Below are positions 24,301 to 35,485 of a stretch of DNA of 64,000 bases, piece by piece. The translations under genes were made by a program, and so were the position numbers. Where the stretch lies: assembly GCF_001411555.2 (NCBI RefSeq), contig NC_049911.1, forward strand, positions 29,981,044-30,045,043. The letters run 5' to 3'. The notes beneath the pieces are model-generated. The model was given only the letters and a program-made list of their open reading frames with translations. It was not told the DNA's origin and ran no database searches. This DNA is from Juglans regia. Its lineage: Eukaryota; Streptophyta; Magnoliopsida; Fagales; Juglandaceae. Position 1 is the stretch's first letter; each line of letters starts with the position of its first letter.

Positions 24301-27300
24301 GTGCCAGGAAATGGTGCTTATGTCGGATTGGCACTCCCCGGGAATGTTGGGTCCTGGCAAAGAGAATGCAAGGTAATTTCAAATCTCATTGGAGCTACAT
24401 AAGATGTCATGAGTGCATATATATATATATATATGACCCTTCTTATAATGGAAAAAAAATGTTGTGCTCGATCCATAATTTTATTATCCATAGTCATATT
24501 AGTTTACATGAAATATTTTGATTGGTTTGTCATTTAAGCAATTTACATTAGGCTGCTTTGGATAATGAGATGAAATGACTTTAGATAAGTTGAATAAAAT
24601 ATTATTTTTTAATATTATTATTGTTTTTAGATTTGAAAAAGTTAAATTATTTATTATATTTTGTATATAAATTTAAAAAAATTGTAACAATGATATGAAA
24701 TAGGTTGAGAGTATTTCTATATTCAAACGAGATATGTAAGCCGCTTATTCTATATAATATTAACGGGTATGATTCCGAACAGCAAATTGAGAATGAACCT
24801 CTCATTTTTGCCACAAACAATTGGGTATCTACAAATGTTGCAACCTTATAGACATGTTATTTCTAATCAGGGTTACCAATTTTGGACCAGAGCTGATGAG
24901 GATGGGTATTTCTCTATTAACAATATACGCACTGGGGACTACAATCTTTATGCATGGGTTCCCGGTGTCATTGGCGATTATCAATACAATGTTGTCATTA
25001 CCATAAACTCAGGTCTTATGTCCAAACCTTTCCCTATTCCTCATGTTTTATTATCTTGTACGTAGTGTATTTCAATAGCACATGAAGCAGGTTGTGAGAT
25101 TGATGTGGGCGAAGTTGTATATGAGCCTCCAAGAGACGGGCCAACATTGTGGGAAATAGGCATCCCAGATCGCTCCGCAGCTGAATTCTATGTACCCGAT
25201 CCTGATCCAAAGTTGATCAATAAACTTTATGTCAACCATCCTGATAGGTAAATGCTTTGCTTAATTGGATGCTATTTTTGCAATCATTACAAAAAATATT
25301 GGATCTTTAATGCTGGGTATTTTATTTTTAAGTCTTGTTATTTACACGTGAATATATAAACACGTTTACACCACTCATTGTAAAATTCATAATATCTAGA
25401 GTAATGATATATATAGTCGTAGAGTGCGCAATCGTTACGCAATCTTTTAAAAAAAAAAATAGTGGGTCCATTATTAAAAAATATATTTACTCACTTTTTT
25501 AAATTGATTGTACAGCACTTGCGTATTCTACGGCTGCAAATATCATTTTTCTAATATTTAAAAAAAATATAAATATAAATATTTTTTATGCTAGTTGATA
25601 TAGAAGATTTTCACATCATTGTTGTCTTAGATGTATGGATTGCAAAAATATATATATATTTGTATTTTTTTAATTAAATTGTTAAAATTGTATTTTTCTA
25701 ATGTATCAGTGCCAACTGCAATATATCCTACTCAAGAACTTTTAAGGCCCATCAATTTAAGGCCCATCAAGTGAGGATTTTTTAATAAAATTAGAGTTCC
25801 GTCCTCTTCACAAAAAAAAAAAACTCATCAATTTAATTACGAAATAATGGGTTAATCATTTTATTTTTTTAATCTTTTATCTATTAATTGACAGATTTAG
25901 GCAATACGGATTATGGGAAAGATATTCAGAACTGTATCCGGATGGAGACTTGGTATACACAATTGGGACATGCGACTATGGAAAAGATTGGTTCTTTGCT
26001 CAAGTGACCAGGTTCCCTTTTTTTCCCCAATATCAGGAGATTAAATTAATAACTATTTTGGTTTGCATGAACACAAAATAATTTTATTTTAGCTAATATG
26101 TTATTTTAGCAATGCAGGAAGACAGTTAATAACACATATGAAGGAACTACTTGGCAAATTAGGTTCAAACTCGACGTGGCCGATGAGAGTGGAACCTATA
26201 AATTACGATTAGCTCTTGCAACTGCACATGCTTCCGAGTTGCAAGTATGTAATTTCATTATTCTATTCTCAAATTTGTATGCAGAGCAAACATAATAATT
26301 AAAATACTTCCATGATATAATTTAATTTAAAATATACATTTTAAAATTTGAATCTTATAAATTAAGGATGGATTTGGATGTTGAAGTGAGTTGAGTTGAG
26401 TTGAGTTGAGTTGAGTTGAGTTAAGTTGAGATAATAAAATATTGTTAGAATATTATTATTTATTATTATTATTATTTTGAGATTTGAAAAAGTTAAATTG
26501 TTTATTATATTTTATATTGAGATTTGAAAAAATTGTAATGATGAGTTGAGATGATCTCAACTTCCCAAACGAAGCCTAAGGTTGCGTTTAGATGTAGAAG
26601 TGAGTTGAATTAAGTTGAGTTGAGATGATAAAATATTGTTAGAATATTATTTTTTAATATTATTATTAGTTTGAAATTTGAAAAAGTTGAATTGTTTATT
26701 ATATTTTATGTTGGGATTTAAGTTGTAATGATGAGTTGAGAGATGTTTAGTAACCAAACAAAACCTAAATCTTATCATTTAAGTGACATGGATATTGTGT
26801 TCTACACACTAACTTGATAATATAATAGAGTAATACTACATACAGTTGTGCAGTCATTTTGAAAAAAAATAAACTCCACTATTACAAAATTAATTTTTTT
26901 TCACGTGGATCTCGTATTTATTCACTTTTTTCAAAATGATTGCGTGGCGTTTGCACACTTGCAACTATAACTATTATTTCTCAATAAAATAACTCTATTC
27001 GATAACCACATTTTTCAAATAGATTAATTAGCCTAATTATTTAACTAATTGAGTTTTTTTTTTGGTAATCTTAAAAAGGTTCGGATTAATGATCCGAAGG
27101 CAGATCCTCCTGTATTTTCCAGTGGGGTTATTGGGAAGGACAATACCATTGCGAGGCATGGGATTCATGGACTTTATCGGCTGTACAATGTAGATGTACC
27201 AGGCACTCAGCTACTTGAAGGAGATAATACTATTTTTCTTACACAAACTCAAGGCACTACCCCTTTCCAGGGAGTCATGTATGACTACATTCGTTTAGAA

Positions 27301-27321
27301 GGTCCCGATAAAATAATCTAA
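21390..27321 (+). CDS. Rhamnogalacturonan (rhamnogalacturonate) lyase, tandem copy 3
   Basis: Fifteen exons join in frame: 21390-21596, 21732-21853, 22331-22390, 22548-22670, 22771-22890, 23002-23143, 23390-23560, 23679-23834, 23945-24051, 24282-24372, 24871-25012, 25091-25247, 25895-26011, 26118-26244, 27079-27321. From the ATG at 21,390 the protein is 694 aa; from the ATG at 21,555 (MSFPGVQLHIEDQH, matching copies 1 and 2) it is 639 aa. The longer start adds about 55 residues with a hydrophobic run (LAFSNIMLCVLLKL) that could be a signal peptide or anchor. The domain blocks are intact: GYWDLVWN, MLRDSSGFYSYAIYEHL, GFWQITASDEFRSGGPLKQ, GDYNLYAWVPGVIGDY, DRSAAEFYVPDPDP and GIHGLYRLYNVDVPG. 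It is the most diverged copy: Gly for Asp at the start of exon 11, LALPGNVG for (L/M)APPGDAG, an extra codon in exon 4 (IDQGK), and a short C terminus (GPDKII). Confidence 0.92.
21964..21983. repeat. (TA)n microsatellite
   Basis: Short TA run in intron 2 of lyase copy 3. A similar run is at about 22,187-22,200. Confidence 0.9.
22083..22165. mobile_element. Small foldback element
   Basis: 'agccactattcatcctcaca' at the left is the approximate reverse complement of 'tgtgggggtgaatagtagct' at the right, around a T-rich loop. The left arm is TSD-free as far as I can see. A relative with 'agggtgtgaaagtgaatagt' occurs at about 59,960. It lies in intron 2 of lyase copy 3. Confidence 0.6.
23160..23311. 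mobile_element. MITE family B copy (lyase copy 3, intron 6)
   Basis: 'gagtgtacaagtgtcgtgta' left, 'acgactatacgatatttacg' right, core 'aaattaattttttattagta'. Confidence 0.55.
24551..24737. mobile_element. MITE family A copy (lyase copy 3, intron 10)
   Basis: Follows a TTA and begins 'ggctgctttggataatgaga', ends near 'attcaaacgagatatgtaag'. Orientation is the reverse of the copy at 43,530. Confidence 0.6.
25403..25555. mobile_element. MITE family B copy (lyase copy 3, intron 12)
   Basis: 'tagtcgtagagtgcgcaatc' left and 'gcgtattctacggctgcaaa' right, loop 'gggtccattattaaaaaata'. Confidence 0.7.
26366..26576. mobile_element. Tourist-like MITE (family A), first of a tandem pair
   Basis: Starts 'ggatggatttggatgttgaa', ends 'cttcccaaacgaagcc', and is flanked by TAA (26,363-26,365 and 26,577-26,579). 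It contains an expanded GAGTT pentamer run at about 26,388-26,425. The 3-bp TWA duplication fits the PIF/Harbinger-type MITE class. It lies in intron 14 of lyase copy 3. Confidence 0.75.
26580..26765. mobile_element. Tourist-like MITE (family A), second of a tandem pair
   Basis: Starts 'ggttgcgtttagatgtagaa', ends 'accaaacaaaacc', followed by TAA (26,766-26,768). It shares the middle TAA with the element to its left. Confidence 0.75.
26831..26982. mobile_element. MITE family B copy (lyase copy 3, intron 14)
   Basis: 'actacatacagttgtgcagt' left, 'tgcacacttgcaactataac' right. The 'agagtgcgcaagc' part of the left arm is deleted. Confidence 0.65.
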
Positions 27322-28014
27322 CTTCACCGATATGCATACATAGCAGATGGTATTACTGCTTTCTATTCATTTTGGCTGCGAAACTGAATAGACCAAGTTT
27401 TAAAGAAATTTAGTAGCATTTGTATGCCATCCAACTTTATTTGTAGATATTTTGTTTGGTGAGATTTAAAGAGTACAAAAATAATTATAAAAACTGCTTT
27501 TTAAAGTATAGTCATTTCGTGTAATACGTAAAATTATAAAATTATTTTTGTTATAAGATATATTTTAACTTGTCATATCAATTCACTTTATAAATTTTAT
27601 TTTTATTTAAATTTATACAAAATCAGTCTTTGATGACTTTTAAATGTACATCTCAATAAAGTGAAGAGGGTACTATAACTATAAATAGATTATATAAAAA
27701 TAATTTTACAAATTGATATAATTTTATTTAATCTATTATATTTATTATATAATAAAAATAATTTTATAATTTAACGAAATACATCAAATTATATTAATTT
27801 GTAATATTATTTTATGTAATTTTTTTTGTGATTATAGTATTTTACTAAAGACAACTGAGGTTAGATGTTTGCGCAACTATCTATATTTATATGCCAAATA
27901 GACCGTCTCAAACAAAGTCTCTAGAAGCATTCATATTAATAGCATTGATTTCATTAAATTTATTTTTAAAATTTAATAAAAAGTATATATTTTCTATAAA
28001 TCTAAAACTCTTAT

Positions 28015-28915
28015 AGCCATAACTCCACATTGGATTAACCATTAGATTAGACAAATTAATAATATAATATTATTCTTTTAATAATAATATTTTTAATTTA
28101 ATTTTTTCATATTTTACAATTACACTAACTATATATTAATTAATAATTTAATTTTATACTTAAATTATTGTTTCTTAACTTAAATATATTGTGACTCAAA
28201 ATTGAGAAATAATAATTTAAATAAATAAAATAATGATTATAGAGTGTGAATAGTGATTATTCAAATTTGAAGATGAATTATAATATACTGTAGCTCAAAG
28301 TTTTAGATTTTAGTGTTTGGTGAATCCAATGCAATGATTTTAAACATAAATTCATCAAATTTTGAAGATTATGCCAATGCGTAGTCATTGGCTTCATCAA
28401 AAGCCTAACCAAATGCAAAATATAGCTTATTTCTTCCAAATACAGCTGCATTGAATTAGACAAAAGATAAATTGAAATTTTTTAACTACAGTAAAACACT
28501 ATTTTCCTTCATATTTGAAATGTTACTATTCACAACCAAATATGTTTTTTTATTCTGGTTTAATCCCACAACTGTCTTTTTATTTTTCGTGTGCAGATAC
28601 CAATACAGGTAAACAAGTACTTGGTATATAGTGATGGAATGAGTCATTGAATCTAGCAAGCAATAATTATAGTAAACAAATAATAGATTATGAGGCCCCA
28701 GAAGTATGATGTGGATAATTACGTTGAGAAAAAAAAAAGTTGGGAAACAATAACTTAAGTATCAAATTAAATTATTAATGTACATATGGTTAGTGTGATT
28801 ATAAAATATGAAAAAAAAATTAAAAATATTATTATTAAAAAATAATAATATTATATTCTTATTTTGATGAATCCAATGACTAATCTAATGTAAAGTTATG
28901 AAGAGTAGATGTGAG
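28015..28915. mobile_element. Non-autonomous DNA element with long terminal inverted repeats
   Basis: The left arm (about 28,015-28,185, starting 'agccataactccacattgga') and the reverse complement of the right arm (about 28,738-28,915, ending 'aatctaatgtaaagttatga') align over roughly 150 bp. Both contain, in order, ACATT-GATTA, AATAATAATATTTTTAATTT, TTCATATTTTA and CACTAAC. About 550 bp of AT-rich, gene-free DNA separates the arms. Length and arm size suggest a foldback or Mutator-like non-autonomous element; the superfamily is not assigned because I could not fix the duplication. Confidence 0.6.
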
Positions 28916-30472
28916 TAGATGTCGTGTGCACTGAATATAACTGGCGGGCGTAGAGGTCACAAAAAGAACGCGCCTCTCCTCACCTACCTAGTGGAAAGAC
29001 TCCCGATCTGGATGAAAGACTCATCTTGCATTTTCTAGTTATTGCCCACGATGTCGTTTATGTTGGTATTTTAAGTTGGTCGTTTAGACTAGTGACTCAA
29101 TCCAATTGTCTAGAGCCTTGTCGTCAAATCTTCGCGCCTTTTGGTCACGAGTCTCCTTGCTTATCGAGAGGTAAGTCTTCTCGCCTTTAGACGAGAGTAA
29201 TCTCTTTACTGCTCACGGGACAAGGCTCCTCGCCCAAATCTCATCAGCTCTCTTTAGATCTCGTTGTTTTTTATTGGTCATGATCCGTAGTTTATTATTT
29301 TGTACTAAAATATTCTCATTTTATATTAAAATACTTTCATTTTGTATAAAATCTTCTCGTTCATTCAAATAAAATAAAATAAATAAAATATATAAAAATA
29401 AAATAAAATCAATTGTATTGAATGAAAAATGATATTTTTTATAAATAAATAAGTAATAAAAATTATATAAAAATAACACTTATTAATTATAAATAAATAA
29501 AATTTTAAATTTATAAAAAATATATACTTTACATCAAATTTTAAAAATAACTTTATAAAGTAATGTCAATCCTCTCCATCTCCCTAAAGTTGTTATGCCC
29601 AGATTTTATCCTTAAACCCCTCGAGGCTTGAACCTTTTTGTTTTCTTCCTCTTCCTCTTTCTGACACATCAAAATATAATTAAAATGGGCCCGACTAAAA
29701 AAAAAATCTATCAGATCAGCCCAGAGATCCGTAAAATGATACGACCCAGTCCACCTCTTTTTCACAATTACACATGGTCTGCGAGCAATTTTCATGTTCT
29801 GAAACAAAATACGGGCCTTTATGATGGGCGGAAGCAATTTGACCAAACAGAATAAGATTGTTAAAAGATGCTAATCACGTAGTATCAAGAACGTTAACAC
29901 CAGACAGTTAGTAAAATATTATGAAAAATATTGTATATCTATATATATATTTTTTAAGAAAATTGTAATTTGCATCCTTACTGTCACCGGTTATCATGTG
30001 CAACGAATAATTGATAACTGCCTACAATTAGGGTTGTAATCGAGCCCAAGCTTGAAGTTTTTATTTATTATTTGTTCAAGTTCGAGTCGCTAAACTAAAT
30101 TTTCAACTCAAGCTTGAAAATAAAAAATTTAATATTGAATTTGTATAACTAACAAGTAGAACTCCTATTCAATTATAAGATTTTAAAAATTTATAAATAA
30201 TTAATATTTACGTAGTTGATATTTATCTATAATAACAATATATTATATATTTACATAAATTATTAATACATATACATAATATGATAATATATATTAATTT
30301 TCATATATGGTTCACACATATTAATATATGAAATTATTAAATCTTATCAATTAATTATTGTACAAATTGTAAAATATAATTATAAAGTATGTTTAATATA
30401 TAGACAAAAGTAATTAGGTTATATATTATATATTCAGATATAAAAGTATTATTCTTATATTATTAGCTAATA

Positions 30473-30490
30473 CATATATATATATATATA
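30473..30490. repeat. (TA)n microsatellite
   Basis: Short TA run in AT-rich intergenic DNA. Confidence 0.9.
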
Positions 30491-30734
30491 GGTGTATGTA
30501 TATATTTATCAATATATGAATGAGTTTTAATCGAGTCTAGTTAACAAGTCAACTATGACATAAACAAGTGGGTCTTAATGAGCCTTAGTCGAGTTGAGTT
30601 TTGTTAGGTATGTGTCATTTACTAATTGAGTAGGTATCTGTTTTTACGAGTAAGTTTTTTTTTTTTTTTTCACGAGTCTAGTTCAACTCAAATTTAACTG
30701 GATGAGTACCGAGCGGACTATTGAACAGACTAGT

Positions 30735-30948
30735 TCAGGCCTTGTTCACTTTCACAAAATTTTCATCTCAACTCATTTCATTTAATAATTACAATTTTCT
30801 TAAATTTTCATACAAAATAAAATAAAAAAATTTAATTTTTTTAAATTCTAAAATAAAAATAATATTAAAAAAATATATTATAATAATATATATTTTTTAA
30901 TTTTTAATTTTTATTTCAACTCATATCAAATAAACGAAGTCCAGAGTC
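30735..30948. mobile_element. MITE family A copy
   Basis: Begins 'ggccttgttcactttcacaa' and ends 'atatcaaataaacgaagtcc', about 90 bp upstream of the TFIIA-gamma TATA box. It might therefore influence that promoter. Confidence 0.5.
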
Positions 30949-31032
30949 CTCCCAACCATGAGAAGTGAAGAACTAAAAAGAAAAAAAGCTTGTGGGTAAA
31001 CTCGTCATTTCAGTTTTCCAGATCTGTCGCGG

Positions 31033-31041
31033 CTATATATA
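31033..31041 (+). promoter_or_regulatory. TATA box of the TFIIA-gamma gene
   Basis: 'tatatatac' in a GC-richer context (gtcgcggc...cccagagc). A second 'tataaaaag' lies about 40 bp downstream. The leader then runs to the start codon at 31,385, with a probable leader intron (donor near 'catg/gtttct' about 31,216; acceptor 'tgttcag' ending at 31,364). Confidence 0.6.
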
Positions 31042-31384
31042 CCCCAGAGCTACAAAAGGTAGGGTATAAAAAGCCCCAAATCACTCCGCCATAAATTCTT
31101 CGAGAGCAAACGTTAAACAAGACAAAGCTCAGACCAAAAGCTCCTCTACATTCTAGCCAACCGATCCTCTCGTAACCTTCGATTTCTCCGCCATTTTTAT
31201 AATTGCTTTCGTTTCATGGTTTCTTTTATTGTTAATCTCTCTCTAGTCTCTACATCCTGCTAGGTTTTGTCCACGATCCATACTTTTATGTTTTCGTTTT
31301 CGATTCCATATGCTTTGATTTCTTTAAGTGTCTAAATTCTCAATTCACGTGTGTAAATGTTCAGATCTCGTGTGGTGACGGATA

Positions 31385-33868
31385 ATGGCCACGTTCGAAC
31401 TTTACCGGAGGTCGACGATCGGGATGTGCCTGACCGAGACTTTGGACGAGATGGTTCAGAACGGCACTCTCAGTCCTGAACTGGCAATTCAGGTTCTTGT
31501 CCAGTTCGACAAGGTACGGTTAGGCCCGGTTTGTCTTTTGTTACTGTTTCTGACTTTTAGATTTCAGTATTGGGGGGAAGCGTTTGGTCTTTATTGATGA
31601 TTTTTTAATGCATTATCATGTTTAGTCTATGACTGAAGCTTTGGAAGCTCAAGTGAAAAGTAAGGTCAGCATTAAGGTAAGTTTTCTATTTTAGTTTTCT
31701 TTCTTTTTAATGTTCTTTTACCCATTTTATCTGAAATTAAAGCTTGTTTTATTGCTTTCTTGTTTTTTATTAAGGTTAAGAGCAGTGAGTTAAATAGTTT
31801 AGAATTTTATAGTTATTGATTTTCAGAGCTACGTGCTCTTTTTAGTGGAAATTTGACGTTTTTCATGCTAAATGATGAGAAATCGCATCGTTGACGCTTT
31901 GAGATTAAGAAACCATATTTATTGCAGATATTGAGTGGTAAAGGAGTAGAAGTATGAAAGTTCATTGCGGTCATATATGGTATCTACATAATTACCATTG
32001 GTTTCCGTTAAGACTTCTAAGTTGTATGTCACTAACCCATCCAGCGCAACCTAGTGGTCAGAGGACGGGTTTGGAATGAGCTGTAAACTCAGACATCCTG
32101 AATTTTTTTAATTCTACACTAGGAGTTCCCTTGGATAACCTAATACGAGGTTCTGACGGGTGAGGTTGTGTATCTGAGGTTTAGTCCTGAATCCTCAAGG
32201 GTGGGTATAAAAGGCCTTTCCTTAGTGAGGTTCCACGTTATCAAAAATGTTTCTATGCTACTTGTAAAATAAATAAAATATGTTTTATGTTGTACCCTGA
32301 ATTTGCCCAAAATGATGGCCACAATTTTGTAGAAGAAAGGTATCACTGCTTTCTTACTGGACTGATGCTTATTATTTAAAAAGACTTGGTCTAGTGCTGT
32401 AATGTTAATATCACGGAAGAAGAAGGAATCTTGGGCATCGCTTGTCAGTGGGGCAAACTGTACTTATGGTGATCAAAGCTAAATGTAGTGGCTGGTTTTC
32501 TTCTTGACATCCTCATAATTTCGATTGATTAAGTTGTTAGATTACCATAGATGGACGTCACATGTCCCTGAGTAGGAAGTGATAGTTGGCATGCATTGTA
32601 AGTTCTTCTATATATGACCTTTATAACTTCGTTTTCTTTTGCCAGGAGTTTACTATTGTGTGTCAGTTTTATTTCATGCCTCACCACTCGATTTGTCAGC
32701 TTATTTGGAACGTAATTTGAAAGCCATTCAGCCCACGCAATAATGTTGTCTGGAAACTACCTCAGGGAATATATCATCTTTTGATGATTTATTTTAGTTT
32801 AGGAAAATGGAAGTGCTTGGAATATTCATCTCCAGATAACCTTTAATGCATCATCAATTCAATTTTGGAGCTGTTGCCAGACAGTTTCAAAGAATACTTG
32901 CTCTTCCACAAATGAAATGGAAAATTTCAAGTTTATTTCCTCAAACCTCAAAACTACAAATCCTGACTCACTAATTAAACAAAGAAAAGGCTTTTAAGGG
33001 GTCAAAGTGAAGTAGAATTGAGGGAAGAGGCAGTCTGCAAGCTAGGCTAAGAATAAGAAATTAATTAAATGGATGAAATCCTGTTGAAGTTCTTTGCTGT
33101 AAGAATATCATGGTGACTACCTCCAATACTCATCTTTATAGGAAGAATGTATGATGAGAGAACACTGCAGTCTTCTTTCAATGGTTCTCTTGTAAATGGG
33201 CATTGCTTCTTTTTTTTAATAATATTTCTACTATTTCACTTAGAAAAAAAATAATATTTCTACTATTTCTGTTCATATGATATAGGAGCAATGGATGCTA
33301 TCATATTTCATGCTTAAAATGGTAGCACTGAGTGTACCCCATAGAAGGGTATAATGAGTATTGAATATTTCTTGGGATTAGAAGTTTCATTTTGAATTTG
33401 TATGTATTCACGACCATATGCCCACACACACACAAAGCAGTATTGGCACTCAGTTGAGATTTGAGACGGAATAATTCATTCTATACGAACCCAGGCAAGT
33501 TTCTTGTTTTATGAAAAAGAAGTCGAGATAATTAGATTCCTAATTCCTAAAATCTGTGCACTGTGTTAAAATTTCATTGGTTCTTCAGCTGACAGGTCAA
33601 ACGCATTATAGCAATTTTTCCTTTCATTTTTTTCTACTTAATACATTTCAATGAACTATATCAGCATTTTGATATGATATATGGACGTTTCTGAATTCTG
33701 ATCTCTGTTTCCGCCCGTCTGCTACAGGGACATCTGCACACATACAGATTTTGTGACAACGTTTGGACCTTCATCTTACAGGGTGCTACGTTTAAGAGTG
33801 AGGAATGCCAGGAGACTGTTAGCCAGGTGAAAATTGTGGCGTGTGATTCAAGGTTGCTCACGCAATGA
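31385..33868 (+). CDS. TFIIA-S: Transcription initiation factor IIA, gamma (small) subunit
   Basis: Three exons (31385-31513, 31626-31676, 33728-33868) join to 106 aa, the usual plant length. TFIIA-gamma pairs with the TFIIA alpha/beta chains and stabilises TBP on the TATA box in the nucleus. The N-terminal four-helix-bundle part is visible as [20 protein letters not shown] and [15 protein letters not shown]. The C-terminal beta-barrel part is visible as [18 protein letters not shown], followed by [13 protein letters not shown]. The C-terminal half has a few atypical residues compared with the form I know ([15 protein letters not shown]). Intron 2 (2,051 bp) carries a SINE-like element and a tail-only insertion. 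All splice sites are GT..AG. The start is the first ATG after the leader acceptor and matches the family start MATFELYRR. Confidence 0.95.
32035..32250 (+). mobile_element. SINE-like element in TFIIA-gamma intron 2
   Basis: Starts near 'aacccatccagcgcaaccta' with an A-box-like 'tagtggtcagagg'. The expected B-box position ('catcctgaatttttttaatt') is decayed. Downstream come 'aggagttcccttggataacc' and 'aggcctttccttagtgaggt'. The layout (pol III-like head, unique body, A-rich end) suggests a tRNA-derived SINE. I could not find a target-site duplication. Confidence 0.4.
33218..33269 (+). mobile_element. Tail-only insertion (12 bp) with 20-bp duplication
   Basis: A perfect 20-bp direct repeat occupies 33,218-33,237 and 33,250-33,269. 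Only 'acttagaaaaaa' (33,238-33,249) separates the copies. The insert resembles the end of the LINE tail (ttacttataaaaaa). It lies in intron 2 of TFIIA-gamma. Confidence 0.5.
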
Positions 33869-34621
33869 GATGCCCGGGGTCAGTTGCCTGTTTAATAAAG
33901 AGAATTTTACTGTCCCTTGGTTGGAAGTAGAGGGAAATGGTGGCAAGGAAGAAAGTGGGAGCTGGTCTGATTACCTGCAGGAACTTTGTAACTGTAAGAC
34001 ATTGAACGTAAATTGTAAAGCTACCACGCTCCATGATTATAATTTTTCGATGTTACATGTATTATGGTTCCAGTTCATTCGATGGTTCGTCTTTCTTCAT
34101 CTTCTTTTATTTTCTGGTTAAGTAACATAATTTATTTATTTACCAAGAAAGTAAAAGGCCTGAAGGCTGCAGCAAACGTGGGATATACCATGGACAGCGA
34201 GAGCTTCTTCGAGACACAATACAAGCGGACGGTCCAAAACTCCACAAAGTTTCTTATCCTCTATTCCAGCGAGACGACGCCATCAGTGTAATTGGATTGA
34301 AAAACGAAGCGCCGAGAGACTGCAGTGTATCTGGAGACCGGATAGGAACCGGAAGCGAAGAGAGACGAAATGAATGGGGGCGAAGATCCTCTATAATTTC
34401 CTCGGGATTGAATGTGGTAAGAAGCTGACTAAAGTGACCATGGAGCCTGGAGGAGATTATTGTGCTGTTTGGTGAACTTAAAAGAGAAGATCTTTTCATT
34501 TGAATTTTTTTTTTCTAATTTCAATATTTATTAAAGGAAAATGGTATCTATAATTACAATTTTATTGTATATAACCAACCATACAAGCATGTGAAAATTT
34601 TAAAATTTAAAATTCGAATTA
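33869..34621. other. 3' flank of TFIIA-gamma; no further gene
   Basis: The 3' UTR may reach about 34,100. Open frames on both strands at 34,064-34,499 show no recognisable domain. Confidence 0.5.
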
Positions 34622-34635
34622 AAAAAAATGATAAA

Positions 34636-35227
34636 CAAAGTTAATCAAATGAAGACTGACTTGGCTGCTGCAAATTCTAGAGACCTCAACATCAACATAT
34701 CTGCTACTATAAGAAGACTTAATTGGGAATGTCCTCCACAAGGATTTTGCAAAATTAATTTAGATGTAGCTGTTGACTCAAAATTGTGTAAAATAAGAAT
34801 GAGTGGCTGTTAGAGATGACCAATGGAACTTTTTGGCAACAATGACAAAGAAGCAGATTTCCATCACAGACCCTCTAATAGCAGAAGCAATGACTGCTCT
34901 TCAAGCAGTCATTTTTTGCCTTAAACTGGTTATGTCGAATGTTGTAATGGAAGGTGACTCACAAATGGTGGTCAAGGCAATTCAACATTGGCATCAACAG
35001 AACAACTATTTTGGAATGATTATCTCGGACAAGAAATTGTTGATGTTTCAATTCAATTTATGTTACTTTAGGCATGTACACAGAGAGGGCAACCTAGTTG
35101 CTCATAAGTTGGGAAAAAATGTTTTATTAGTAACTGAATGTATAGTTGAATTGGATCAGTCTCCAAACTGTATTTACCCTATGCTTTAGCACAATTTATC
35201 AATAAATCAGTGAAGTTTAAAAAAAAA
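34636..35227 (+). mobile_element. 3' LINE fragment carrying an RNase H-like domain, with TSD
   Basis: Translation shows an RNase H fold of the plant LINE/RVT_3 type: WECPPQGFCKINLDVAVDSK, then in another frame VRDDQWNFLATMTKK, DPLIAEAMTALQAV, MEGDSQMVVKAI and HVHREGNLVAHKLGK. A frameshift at about 34,800 separates the two parts. The element ends 'gtgaagtttaaaaaaa'. A 14-bp repeat (A-run plus TGATAAA) flanks it at 34,622-34,635 and 35,221-35,234; part of it is indistinguishable from poly(A). It belongs to a different LINE family from the intron 10 element, whose 3' end has no RNase H. No upstream RT remains. Confidence 0.7.
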
Positions 35228-35299
35228 TGATAAAATATTAGCAACATTCAATACATATAATGTTAAGTAAAGTTGTAAAGTCCTGTGGAACACAATACT

Positions 35300-35485
35300 A
35301 AGATCATATTTAGATACATAAATGATTTGATCTCATATTATTATTATAATTTTTTAAATTTTTACACAAAATATAATAAATAATTTAACTTTTTCAAATT
35401 ATAAAATAATAATAATATTAAAAATAAAATTTTATTTAAATTCAATCTAAAATTATTTAGTATCATTTTATCTCACTATCTACGA
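35300..35485. mobile_element. MITE family A copy
   Basis: 'gatcatatttagatacataa' at the left, 'tatctcactatctacgag' at the right, core 'aaaataataataatattaaa'. Confidence 0.5.

Larger units (their letters stand above)
27322..31020. other. Intergenic between the lyase cluster and TFIIA-gamma
   Basis: About 3.7 kb, strongly AT-rich. It holds a long-TIR element (28,015-28,915) and a family A MITE (30,735). A less AT-rich stretch at 28,920-29,280 has repeated 'tctcgcc'/'gagtctcc' words but no open frame I can support. Opposite-strand frames at 29,553-29,855 look like chance. Confidence 0.5.

Noticed and set aside
29553..29855. Overlapping open frames on both strands
   Set aside because: There is no recognisable domain, the composition is biased, and no splice partners were found.
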